NCBI RefSeq assembly: GCF_003363715.1
Contig: NZ_QREV01000002.1
Span: 124,001-188,000 of the forward strand
DNA: 64,000 bases
DNA from: Parabacteroides acidifaciens
GTDB taxonomy: Bacteria > Bacteroidota > Bacteroidia > Bacteroidales > Tannerellaceae
Direction: 5' to 3'
Shown here in pieces: positions 43,389 through 51,618 of this stretch (positions within the stretch are counted from its first letter, which is position 1; each line of letters starts with the position of its first letter). The translations under genes were made by a program, and so were the position numbers. A model generated the notes under the pieces. That model saw only the letters and a list, made by a program, of their open reading frames with translations, ran no database searches and was not told the origin of the DNA.

Positions 43389-44723
43389 TTATACAATACC
43401 TTGCGCCATCATAGCTTTGGCTACCTTCATGAAGCCGGCGATATTGGCACCTTTCACATAGTTGATGTATTTGCCGTCCTTGCCGTGTTCTACGCACTGT
43501 TCGTGGATGGCGCTCATGATCTGATGCAACTTGGCGTCTACTTCTGCAGCCGTCCAAGAGATATGCATGGCATTCTGTGTCATTTCCAGGCCGGAAGTTG
43601 CAACACCGCCGGCATTGACAGCCTTACCCGGAGCGAAGAGCTGTTTGTGTTCGATAAAGAGGTCGACAGCTTCAGCCGTACATCCCATGTTGGATACTTC
43701 GGCAACACACAGAGTCTTGTTTTCGATCAGCTTGCGTGCATCGTCTGCATCCAGTTCGTTTTGGGTTGCACACGGAAGAGCGATATCCACCTTCTGTTCC
43801 CAAGGTTTCTTGTTAGGATAGAACGTTGCACCGGGGAATTCGTCAGCATAAGGAGCTACGATGTCGTTGCCTGAATTACGCAATTCCAGCATATATTCGA
43901 TCTTTTCGCCCGAAATACCGTCCGGGTCGTAAATATAACCGTCCGGTCCGGAGATTGTAACGACCTTGCCGCCCAGTTCGGTTGCTTTCGTTGCTGCACC
44001 CCATGCTACGTTACCGAAACCGGAGATGGCAATCGTTTTGCCTTTTATATCAATACCGTGAGTTTCCAGCATCTGGTGAACGAAGTAAAGGGCACCGAAA
44101 CCGGTTGCTTCGGGACGGAGGTTAGAACCGCCGAACTCCATTCCTTTACCTGTGAATGTTCCGGTGTTTTCACGAGCCAGTTTCTTATACATGCCGTACA
44201 TATAACCTACTTCACGTCCGCCTACGCCGATATCGCCTGCCGGAACGTCGCGATCCGGACCCAGGTTACGCCACAGTTCAAGGATGAATGCCTGGCAGAA
44301 ACGCATGATTTCAGCGTCACTCTTACCACGGGGAGCGAAGTCGGAACCGCCTTTGCCACCACCCATCGGCAATGTTGTCAATGCATTCTTAAAAGTTTGT
44401 TCAAAGCCTAAGAACTTAAGGATGGACAGGTTTACCGAAGGATGGAAACGGATACCTCCCTTGTACGGGCCGATCGCATTGTTGAATTGTACGCGATATC
44501 CCAGGTTTACTTGTATTTCCCCCTTGTCGTCTACCCAGGGTACACGGAAAGTGAAAATACGTTCCGGCTCAACCAACCGTTCGATGATTTTAGCTTTCTC
44601 GAATTCGGGATGCTGGTTGTACACTTCTTCAATTGAAAGAAGAACTTCTTTTACTGCTTGCAAATACTCCTTTTCGCCCGGATGTTTTGCTTCCAATGCT
44701 GATAAGATGACTTCTGTCTTCAT
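43389..44723 (-). CDS. gdhA: NADP-type glutamate dehydrogenase
   Basis: A 444-residue hexameric-type enzyme starting MKTEVILSALEAKHPGEKEY; the upstream extension (MQTECYLKK) lies in the leader and promoter. Substrate-site motif PMGGGKGGSDF with the catalytic Lys, GGREVGYMYG and the Rossmann GFGNVAWGAATKATELGGKVV are clear. It assimilates ammonia by reductive amination of 2-oxoglutarate (NADPH-specific form by length and similarity). It has its own promoter and terminator. Confidence 0.94.
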   Translation of the reverse strand: MKTEVILSALEAKHPGEKEYLQAVKEVLLSIEEVYNQHPEFEKAKIIERLVEPERIFTFRVPWVDDKGEIQVNLGYRVQFNNAIGPYKGGIRFHPSVNLSILKFLGFEQTFKNALTTLPMGGGKGGSDFAPRGKSDAEIMRFCQAFILELWRNLGPDRDVPAGDIGVGGREVGYMYGMYKKLARENTGTFTGKGMEFGGSNLRPEATGFGALYFVHQMLETHGIDIKGKTIAISGFGNVAWGAATKATELGGKVVTISGPDGYIYDPDGISGEKIEYMLELRNSGNDIVAPYADEFPGATFYPNKKPWEQKVDIALPCATQNELDADDARKLIENKTLCVAEVSNMGCTAEAVDLFIEHKQLFAPGKAVNAGGVATSGLEMTQNAMHISWTAAEVDAKLHQIMSAIHEQCVEHGKDGKYINYVKGANIAGFMKVAKAMMAQGIV

Positions 44724-44759
44724 AGTATATAATTTCTTTTTTAGATAACATTCTGTTTG

Positions 44760-44789
44760 CAAATGTAGGCAATAACCTGGGTTGGCAAA
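44760..44789 (-). promoter_or_regulatory. promoter of gdhA
   Basis: On the minus strand TTTG, 18-nt spacer, TACATTTG (44760-44767); leader about 30 nt. Confidence 0.65.
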
Positions 44790-44914
44790 GTATTTTGCTT
44801 ACTTTTTGATAGTTGTTTTCTATGTTATTGAACAATGTTTTTCAAGCGTTGTTCCGGTACTTCTCCGGAAGCGGACTGATAGAAAGGTGTCATTTTGTAA
44901 TAACGAGTTTATTA

Positions 44915-44996
44915 TGCCAACACGGTGGCATAGCCGTGCCATCGGCATGGCATAGTTGTGCCATCAGTATGGCACAACCGTGCCAACGTGGTGGCA
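44915..44996. repeat. phased TGCCA/TGGCA array (eight half-sites every 11 bp)
   Basis: TGCCA and TGGCA alternate at 44915, 44926, 44937, 44948, 44959, 44970, 44981 and 44992, each exactly 11 bp apart with 6-bp spacers. Each TGGCA-N6-TGCCA is a dyad and the whole repeats with a 22-bp period. It lies between the divergent gdhA and receiver-PPDK genes, 58 bp before the latter's -7 box. The rest of this 363-bp gap holds only the two promoters. Confidence 0.85.
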
Positions 44997-45053
44997 AAGG
45001 CAAGAGGTTGGCTCAAATTCAGGAGCAAACTACCTGTGAATTGTTTTTTTCCT

Positions 45054-45061
45054 TACATTTG
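45054..45061 (+). promoter_or_regulatory. -7 box of the receiver-PPDK gene
   Basis: TACATTTG, 26 nt before the chosen ATG at 45087; no clear TTTG at -33. Confidence 0.55.
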
Positions 45062-45086
45062 GGGAGTTAATTCTATAAAAATCATC

Positions 45087-48053
45087 ATGAGCGGAATACC
45101 GGACTTTAAAAACCTTGTGTTCAAAGACACATCGTTCGCCAATCTAATGAATAAGCGTATATATAATGTATTGCTTATAGCTACTAAATATGATGCCTTC
45201 ATGCTGGAAGACGACGGGCGTGTAGACGAGCAGATCTTCAACGAATATACCTCTCTCAGCCTTCGTTATCCGCCCCGGTTTACGCAAGTGACTACAGAGG
45301 AGGAGGCACTTGCCGAATTGAAAGACCGTAACTTCGAACTGATCATTTGTATGCCGAATATGGATAACCGCGACATTTTTGCAGCGGCAACGGAAATCAA
45401 GATCCATTATCCCAATATACCGATCGTAGTCCTGACGCCTTTCTCGAAAGAGGTGTCCAAACGGATTGCGAATGAGGACTTGAGTGCGATCGACTATGTG
45501 TTCAGCTGGTTGGGAAATGCAGAGTTGCTGCTTGCCATCATCAAGCTGATCGAGGACAAGATGAATGCGCCGGATGATACGGCAAGTGTCGGTGTGCAGA
45601 TTATCCTGCTGGTGGAAGATTCCATCCGCTTCTATTCTTCCGCTTTGCCGCATCTGTATAAGTTCGTATTGGAACAGAGCCAGATGTTTGCCAAGGAGGC
45701 GTTGAACGATCATCAACGTACGCTCCGTATGCGCGGGCGTCCTAAAATCAAGCTGGCGCGTACTTATGAGGAGGCTGTCCGCATCTTTAACCAGTATCGC
45801 GACAATATGCTGGGGATCATTTCCGACATGAGTTTCATGCACGATGGCGTGAAAGACCCGTATGCCGGCTATAAGTTCGGACAGTATGTGAGGAAGACCG
45901 GTTTGATCATCCCTTTCGTGCTCGAATCGTCCGAGGCAACTAATAAAGTATATGCAAAGGAGTTAGGAGCTTCTTTTATCGATAAAAACTCCAAAAGCTA
46001 TCCGCAGGACCTCAGGAAGAAGATCATGCAGCGGTTTGGTTTCGGCGACTTTGTCATCCTGAACCCGCAGACGAAGGAAGAGATCATGCGTATTAAGGAC
46101 TTGAAGGACTTGCAGAAGAAAGTGTTCCAGATTCCCGATGATTCGCTTGTCTATCACCTGAGCCGCAATCATTTCTCCCGTTTCTTCTATTCCCGCGCCA
46201 TGTTTCCGCCGGCAGAGGTCTTGAAACGTGTGGACGTGAGCGATTATAAGGATATGGATGAGGCACGGCAGTTGATTTTCGATCTTATCGTGCAATACCG
46301 GCGGATGAAAAACTCCGGTGTCGTGGCTGTCTACCAGAAAGAACGTTTCGACGAATACAGTAATTTCGCCCGCATAGGAGACGGGTCGCTCGGAGGAAAG
46401 GGGAGAGGCTTGGCGTTTATCGGTGCCATGGTGAAGCGTTATCCTGATCTGGAGCACGAACATTTTGCCGTAACCATTCCAAAGACAGTCGTGATCTGTA
46501 CCGATATCTTTGACGAGTTCATGGATACGAATGAGCTATATCCGGTTGCTTTGGGTGATGCGGATGACGAGACGATCTTGAAATACTTCCTGCGGGCCAG
46601 TTTACCGGCCCGCCTGATCGAAGATTTGATGGCTTTCTTTGATGTCGTCAAAAGCCCGATTGCAGTCCGTTCGTCCAGCCTTTTGGAGGATTCCCACTAT
46701 CAGCCGTTTGCTGGTATTTATTCTACCTATATGATACCTAAACTGGAGGATAAATATGATATGCTCCGGACGTTGAGCGATGCGATCAAGGCGGTTTATG
46801 CTTCTGTTTTTTATCGTGACAGCAAAGCTTATATGACAGCAACATCGAATCTTATCGACCAGGAGAAGATGGCGATTGTTTTGCAAGAAGTCGTAGGTAA
46901 CCGCTATAATGACCGTTTCTATCCGACAATTTCGGGTGTGGCGCGTTCGCTGAATTTCTACCCGATAGGTAATGAAAAGGCGGAAGACGGGATTGCCAAT
47001 ATCGCTTTAGGTCTTGGTAAATACATTGTGGACGGAGGGCAGACCTTACGCTTTTCTCCTCGCCATCCGCATAATATATTGCAAATGAGTACGATGGATT
47101 TTGCTCTTCGCGAAACGCAAACCCGCTATTATGCGCTTGACTTGAAGAACTTGACGGAGCAATTCTCCGTAGACGATTCCTTCAACCTGCTCCGCTTGAA
47201 TCTGAAAGATGCGGATGCGGACGGTTCTCTGAAATTCATTGTATCTACTTATGATCCTTATGATCAGATAATCCGTGACGGTTATTATCCCGGTGGCCGT
47301 AAGATATTGTCTTTTGTGAACATTCTCCAGCACGACGTTTTCCCGTTGGCAGAGACGCTTGACCAGATTTTGCATGCCGGGCAGGACGAAATGGGACGTC
47401 CGATCGAAATAGAGTTTGCCGTGAACATTGATCCGGAGAATCCGGAACGGGCTACTTTCTATCTGCTGCAGGTGCGTCCGATCGTGGATAATAAGGAGGT
47501 GATGGAAGAAGATTTGACGCAGGTTGAACAGGCTGATACGATACTGTCGTCTACCAGTGTGCTGGGACATGGCATCGTGACAGATGTGCAGGATATTATA
47601 TATGTAAAGACCGGCGCTTTCAGCTCTTCCAATAACCAGTTGATTGCTTCCGAAATAGAGAAGATGAACCGTCAGTTTACCGAAGGGGAAAAGAATTATG
47701 TCCTGGTTGGTCCCGGTCGTTGGGGAAGCAGTGATTCCTGGTTAGGGATTCCGGTGAAATGGCCGCATATCAGTAATGCCCGCGTCATAGTGGAATGCGG
47801 ACTGGAAAACTATCGCGTCGATCCGAGCCAGGGCACACACTTCTTCCAGAATCTGACTTCATTCGGCGTCGGCTACTTTACTATTAACCCGTTTAAAGGA
47901 GATGGCTGGTTCGATGAAGAATATCTGAATTCCCTGCCAGCCGTAGAAGAAACCGAATATCTCCGTCACGTCCACCTCGATGCACCGATCGTCATCAAGA
48001 TGGACGGGAAGAAGAGTTTGGGAGTCGTGCTAAAACCTAATCTTTCTTCTTGA
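45087..48053 (+). CDS. double receiver-like / PEP-pyruvate-binding (PPDK_N) fusion protein
   Basis: A 988-residue protein; the ATG at 45087 is chosen because the extension from 44958 reads through the repeat array and promoter. Residues about 25-160 are a receiver-like domain; about 170-325 a second one with the usual Glu177-Asp178, Asp247 (IISDMSF) and Lys300. A PPDK_N ATP-grasp domain starts near 430 (GDGSLGGKGRGLAF) with VRSSSLLEDS near 528 and LLQVRPIVDN near the end. The swivelling phosphohistidine and PEP-binding barrel domains of PPDK/PpsA are missing; instead about 150 residues (VGPGRWGSSDSWLGIP) follow. It is probably a phosphotransfer or ATP-binding regulator rather than a metabolic dikinase. 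Its last 17 nt overlap the convergent phosphoesterase gene. Confidence 0.82.
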   Translation: MSGIPDFKNLVFKDTSFANLMNKRIYNVLLIATKYDAFMLEDDGRVDEQIFNEYTSLSLRYPPRFTQVTTEEEALAELKDRNFELIICMPNMDNRDIFAAATEIKIHYPNIPIVVLTPFSKEVSKRIANEDLSAIDYVFSWLGNAELLLAIIKLIEDKMNAPDDTASVGVQIILLVEDSIRFYSSALPHLYKFVLEQSQMFAKEALNDHQRTLRMRGRPKIKLARTYEEAVRIFNQYRDNMLGIISDMSFMHDGVKDPYAGYKFGQYVRKTGLIIPFVLESSEATNKVYAKELGASFIDKNSKSYPQDLRKKIMQRFGFGDFVILNPQTKEEIMRIKDLKDLQKKVFQIPDDSLVYHLSRNHFSRFFYSRAMFPPAEVLKRVDVSDYKDMDEARQLIFDLIVQYRRMKNSGVVAVYQKERFDEYSNFARIGDGSLGGKGRGLAFIGAMVKRYPDLEHEHFAVTIPKTVVICTDIFDEFMDTNELYPVALGDADDETILKYFLRASLPARLIEDLMAFFDVVKSPIAVRSSSLLEDSHYQPFAGIYSTYMIPKLEDKYDMLRTLSDAIKAVYASVFYRDSKAYMTATSNLIDQEKMAIVLQEVVGNRYNDRFYPTISGVARSLNFYPIGNEKAEDGIANIALGLGKYIVDGGQTLRFSPRHPHNILQMSTMDFALRETQTRYYALDLKNLTEQFSVDDSFNLLRLNLKDADADGSLKFIVSTYDPYDQIIRDGYYPGGRKILSFVNILQHDVFPLAETLDQILHAGQDEMGRPIEIEFAVNIDPENPERATFYLLQVRPIVDNKEVMEEDLTQVEQADTILSSTSVLGHGIVTDVQDIIYVKTGAFSSSNNQLIASEIEKMNRQFTEGEKNYVLVGPGRWGSSDSWLGIPVKWPHISNARVIVECGLENYRVDPSQGTHFFQNLTSFGVGYFTINPFKGDGWFDEEYLNSLPAVEETEYLRHVHLDAPIVIKMDGKKSLGVVLKPNLSS

Positions 48054-49032
48054 TAAAGTCCGAAGGATAGTTTACGGTGTTGATGATTTCGCCACCTTTC
48101 AGGCGTATCCAGGTTTTGAAGTTCTTTTCACCTTCGGTCATTTTGATTACGCGGGCGCCGTTGGTCAGGTTGTTATACACAGTGTCTCCACCTGTATAAC
48201 GACCGTAGGCCAACAGGATGCCTTTCCAGTAAACGGCGTAGTCGTCATCATGATCATGGCCGACAAATACGCCTAAGATGTCTCCCATTTCTTTCATGGA
48301 TGTGAACATGCCGGAGTTGAGTTGGGGCGCACAGGCTTTTTCCTTACGTGTTCCTACTAAAATAGCTGTTTCGTCTGCCGCCGCCTGGTTGTATTCCGGC
48401 AGGGCGATGTGGAAGAACGCTAATGAGGGTAGGGGATTGCCGCCGTTCTGTTTCGTATATTTGGCACTGTTCTCACGGTACCATTGTATCTGGTCGAACT
48501 TGATATAGTCGTATCCGCCTATACCCTTGATTTGTGAGTAAGAATGTGAATCCAGACAGTAAAGGATTGCTGCATCCTTCTTCCCGTCGGACGATTTCAG
48601 CGGAAGGATGAAGTTCGTAGCTCCTACGACTCCGGCTACGGAATCGGTCAGGTTGTAGGGGATTGTCTGAATGATATCGAACAACTGGGTACGGGTAAGT
48701 CCCTGTTCGTTATCATGATTGCCGAATGTGACTCCGAAAGGAATTTTGCGGTCTGCGGCTAAGTTCAGGATCGTGCGCATCCCTTCTTCTGCCGGCTGCC
48801 CATAGATGACATCTCCGGTAAAAAGAACGAGATCCGGTTTCTCGGCGTCCAGTACCTCATTGATACGTTCGATGGATATTGCCGATTTGGGATTTCCATG
48901 AATGTAATGTACATCCGTAAATTGTACGATTTTAAATTTGCCGTCTTTGTTGAACTGCAAAGTCGGCTTCTGCGCATAGCCTGATTGCAGACAACCGAAC
49001 ACAAGCGCAAGGGTAATAAGAAGTTGTTTCAT
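48037..49032 (-). CDS. secreted calcineurin-like metallophosphoesterase
   Basis: A 331-residue protein with signal peptide (LLITLALVFGCLQSGYAQ). The metallophosphatase motifs are in order: FTDVHY, LVLFTGDVIYG, FGNHDNE, SLAFFHIALPEY and GVFVGHDHDDDY. Members cleave phosphomonoesters or diesters with a two-metal centre; this resembles the secreted purple-acid-phosphatase-like group, and the substrate is unknown. It acts in the periplasm. Its 3' end overlaps that of the receiver-PPDK gene by 17 nt (convergent). Confidence 0.9.
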   Translation of the reverse strand: MKQLLITLALVFGCLQSGYAQKPTLQFNKDGKFKIVQFTDVHYIHGNPKSAISIERINEVLDAEKPDLVLFTGDVIYGQPAEEGMRTILNLAADRKIPFGVTFGNHDNEQGLTRTQLFDIIQTIPYNLTDSVAGVVGATNFILPLKSSDGKKDAAILYCLDSHSYSQIKGIGGYDYIKFDQIQWYRENSAKYTKQNGGNPLPSLAFFHIALPEYNQAAADETAILVGTRKEKACAPQLNSGMFTSMKEMGDILGVFVGHDHDDDYAVYWKGILLAYGRYTGGDTVYNNLTNGARVIKMTEGEKNFKTWIRLKGGEIINTVNYPSDFIKKKD

Positions 49033-49065
49033 TTCAATATGTGTTTAGATTATGTTTTTATGTAA

Positions 49066-49110
49066 CAAAGGTATCGAATTATAGTGATTGGTTCATAATT
49101 CGATACCTTT
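49066..49110 (-). promoter_or_regulatory. 16-bp dyad overlapping the phosphoesterase promoter
   Basis: AAAGGTATCGAATTAT (49067-49082) and ATAATTCGATACCTTT (49095-49110) are perfectly complementary with a 12-nt loop. The inner arm contains the minus-strand -7 box TACCTTTG (49066-49073). It may be the terminator of the SusC-to-enolase operon, an operator for the phosphoesterase gene, or both. Confidence 0.6.
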
Positions 49111-49160
49111 TATTTGACGAATAATTGATAAACGGTTAATAACCTAAACAATTATGCCTT

Positions 49161-50621
49161 CTATATTTGTGGAGGAAACCAAGCTGCATAATGAGGCGAT
49201 TGTTCAAATATTCCCCCGCTTTCAGCAAAATAATCATCATCAAGAACAAAAGTCCCTTTGTTGACTTTAGCCCACGATTTATCGGCTGTCGGATTATATG
49301 TCAGCATTTTATCCCACTGAGCATAATTTTGATGCCCGTTACTTTCTACCAGTCCGAGTCCTCCTTTTATTCCAGGGAAAGCGTTTAAACGTGAAGCCAC
49401 AATTTTATTCCACTCTACCAGGATCGGATTAACTGTCAGATCCGCACAGAAACAAGGTATATTATTATCGTACGCTAACTGGGCAACTTTCATGGACATG
49501 CTCATCGTTTTAGCTATTGGTTTCAAGGCGATAGCTGAATATCCCAATCGGATTCTTTCCAATGCATGTTTGTCGGTATGTGCAGTCTCATCTGACACGA
49601 TACGTACTCCCATATCACTTACATCATACATTTTTTCTTCGGCGAACGGTTCTTCTATAATCGCAATTTGATCGAATGCACCGATTTTTTTTGCATGGTC
49701 GAGGAAACGTAACATGGTTTCTTTTTTCTCGTATCGGCCGTTTGCATCGAAGTAATAAGGTAGTTTTCCCGATTCTGTATATGAAGTGCGGGCATTCCCG
49801 ATCGCAGCATGTATCTCACTTAGCCGTTTCATGTCTTTTTCGACCATTTCTTCTTGTGTGCCAGCCTGCCCGATTTTTATTTTCATAAAAAAGTATCCGG
49901 CATCTACCGTGTCTTTTATTTCTTGGACCGGGATATTGTAAGCCATAAGAGGAATACATGCAACCTTATTATGATGATTGGAAAGACATGGGCGATAGGC
50001 AACCGGAACCATATCATCGAAATTGTTAATCCCATTTTCGGCACAATAAAGCAACCACGCTGCATTGTCTATTCCGACTAATGCATTCAGGATAAATGTC
50101 TCCTTTAAATCTGGGTTTCCTGTGATCTTTTTTCCATATTCCCATAATTCGTCCAATATATCTTCCTGCAATTGGACTGGATTGGAAAATGTTTCCCCTT
50201 CTATCATTTGCAAGGCCCGAGTTGTAATGTTATACATCAATGCATTACTCGCACTTTCAGAGTGTACCTCGAAAACTGTCGGATCACTCCAAAGGACGTT
50301 TTGGGTACATATTCCGAATTTCCTGTATCCATTTTCACTTCCGAGCAATGCCGCCGTTTGCCAGATCTCTTTCATCGCTCCCCCCTTAAATCCGAATGGA
50401 CGTATTAAAGGCTCCCGTTCGAAATTGGCATTCGTCTCAATAATCTTTATTTTTTTCTCCCCGGGAATCCCGATAAATGTGGATTTTGTCCCTATTGTCT
50501 TACTTTTTCCCGAAGGAAGAGCCTCTTCTTTGGCTGGTGGCGAACAGCTCTGTGCCGCAAAAGCCAAGCTGCTGGTCGCGGCAAAGAAGCTGCTGTGTTT
50601 TATAAAGTTTCTTCTGTTCAT
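49161..50621 (-). CDS. exported enolase-superfamily enzyme (MLE / dipeptide epimerase-like)
   Basis: A 486-residue protein. The N-terminus MNRRNFIKHSSFFAATSSLAFAAQSC has a twin-arginine-like motif and a Cys after FAAQS that could be lipidated. Enolase-superfamily barrel residues are present: Lys-x-Lys in FFMKIKIGQ, Asp in YYFDANGRY, Glu in IIEEPF, Asp/Glu in VSDETAH and Lys in ALKPIAK. Enzymes of this superfamily pull a proton from carbon next to a carboxylate and then racemise, epimerise or dehydrate. It is last in the SusC operon, 6 nt from the previous gene. A uronate, aldonate or peptide-like substrate is implied, not proven. Confidence 0.82.
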   Translation of the reverse strand: MNRRNFIKHSSFFAATSSLAFAAQSCSPPAKEEALPSGKSKTIGTKSTFIGIPGEKKIKIIETNANFEREPLIRPFGFKGGAMKEIWQTAALLGSENGYRKFGICTQNVLWSDPTVFEVHSESASNALMYNITTRALQMIEGETFSNPVQLQEDILDELWEYGKKITGNPDLKETFILNALVGIDNAAWLLYCAENGINNFDDMVPVAYRPCLSNHHNKVACIPLMAYNIPVQEIKDTVDAGYFFMKIKIGQAGTQEEMVEKDMKRLSEIHAAIGNARTSYTESGKLPYYFDANGRYEKKETMLRFLDHAKKIGAFDQIAIIEEPFAEEKMYDVSDMGVRIVSDETAHTDKHALERIRLGYSAIALKPIAKTMSMSMKVAQLAYDNNIPCFCADLTVNPILVEWNKIVASRLNAFPGIKGGLGLVESNGHQNYAQWDKMLTYNPTADKSWAKVNKGTFVLDDDYFAESGGIFEQSPHYAAWFPPQI

Positions 50622-50627
50622 GATCGA

Positions 50628-51608
50628 TTAATCTAAATTGTGTTCTTTCAACTTTTCGCGAAACCAGTCAATATCCTGTTTTAGGCAGTGTGCTATTTTT
50701 TCATGACTCATTGTTGGTGTCCGACTACCTTTGTCGGCTCCTCCCAAGTCATATTCTAAATGAATACTGAATGGACCGGAAAGTTTTAATTCTACGTATT
50801 TACGGAGAAAAGCATCAAAATCAACCATTCCATAGCCTAAAGGCATGTCTTGTATTTGCCAATGATCCCCCGTTTTTTGCCAGATAAAATCTTTGATTGG
50901 ACAGCTTTTAATCCAAGGAGCAAGCAATTCCATCCCTAATGACCAAGATTGGCCACCTTCGCATATTGCATGACGAATATCATATTGTACCCCGATATAT
51001 TGTGGATCCAGATCTTTTACCAGTAAGTATAAATCCCAGACAGGACCGCCAACTCGGGTTCCTGAATGATTCTGATAAGATCCATGTATATCATATTTAC
51101 GATTAAGTTTTTCAAGCTGTTCAAAAGATCTCTTCACTATATCTATATTCTGAGGTATTGTTTTTGTTTTATCATAATTTATATACCCCATTCGATAATG
51201 CTGTATACCCATTTCTGCTGCTGTAGCAAGAATAGATTCTGTATATTTATCTTTTGCGTCAATGATTGTTGTTACCATCATGGGTGTCGATATACCTTCT
51301 TTTTGGAGTGTTTTTACTAAACGTGGCAGATCGCTTTTTACCTTTTCAGGTTGTACGTGTCCACCATCGCGAACAGATAAATCAGCTCCGTTATAGCCCG
51401 CTTTTGCAAGAGTTTGAGCGAGTTGTTCATAATTCAGATATTGCAAGCATTTTGTAAATACACATATTGTTTGGGAGTTTACTTTATTACCGGGAATGTT
51501 AGATATTATTGGATTATAAACCTTTTTTGCGTAGGCATTGGGGGCTAAAATAGCCCCCGTTGCCAATATAACACTGGTCTTAATAAAACTTCTTCTAGAA
51601 TTATTCAT
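50628..51608 (-). CDS. exported TIM-barrel sugar isomerase/epimerase-like protein (AP endonuclease 2 family)
   Basis: A 326-residue protein with start MNNSRRSFIKTSVILATGAIL chosen for its twin-arginine-like signal; the upstream extension overlaps the previous gene. The xylose isomerase-like TIM barrel is visible in LAKAGYNGADLSVRDGGHVQPE, GIQHYRMGYINYD, YDIHGSYQNHSG, YIGVQYDIRHA and SIHLEYDLGGADKG, with the usual Glu/Asp/His metal ligands. Related proteins act on keto-sugars, including lyases that split 3-keto-glycosides. It is placed 10 nt after the Gfo/Idh/MocA gene, which would supply such a keto product. Confidence 0.82.
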   Translation of the reverse strand: MNNSRRSFIKTSVILATGAILAPNAYAKKVYNPIISNIPGNKVNSQTICVFTKCLQYLNYEQLAQTLAKAGYNGADLSVRDGGHVQPEKVKSDLPRLVKTLQKEGISTPMMVTTIIDAKDKYTESILATAAEMGIQHYRMGYINYDKTKTIPQNIDIVKRSFEQLEKLNRKYDIHGSYQNHSGTRVGGPVWDLYLLVKDLDPQYIGVQYDIRHAICEGGQSWSLGMELLAPWIKSCPIKDFIWQKTGDHWQIQDMPLGYGMVDFDAFLRKYVELKLSGPFSIHLEYDLGGADKGSRTPTMSHEKIAHCLKQDIDWFREKLKEHNLD

Positions 51609-51618
51609 AACCAAAAAG

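Noticed and set aside
44915-44996. CRISPR array
   Set aside because: The repeated motifs are 5-bp half-sites on an 11-bp step with 6-bp gaps; there are no repeat-spacer units and no cas genes.
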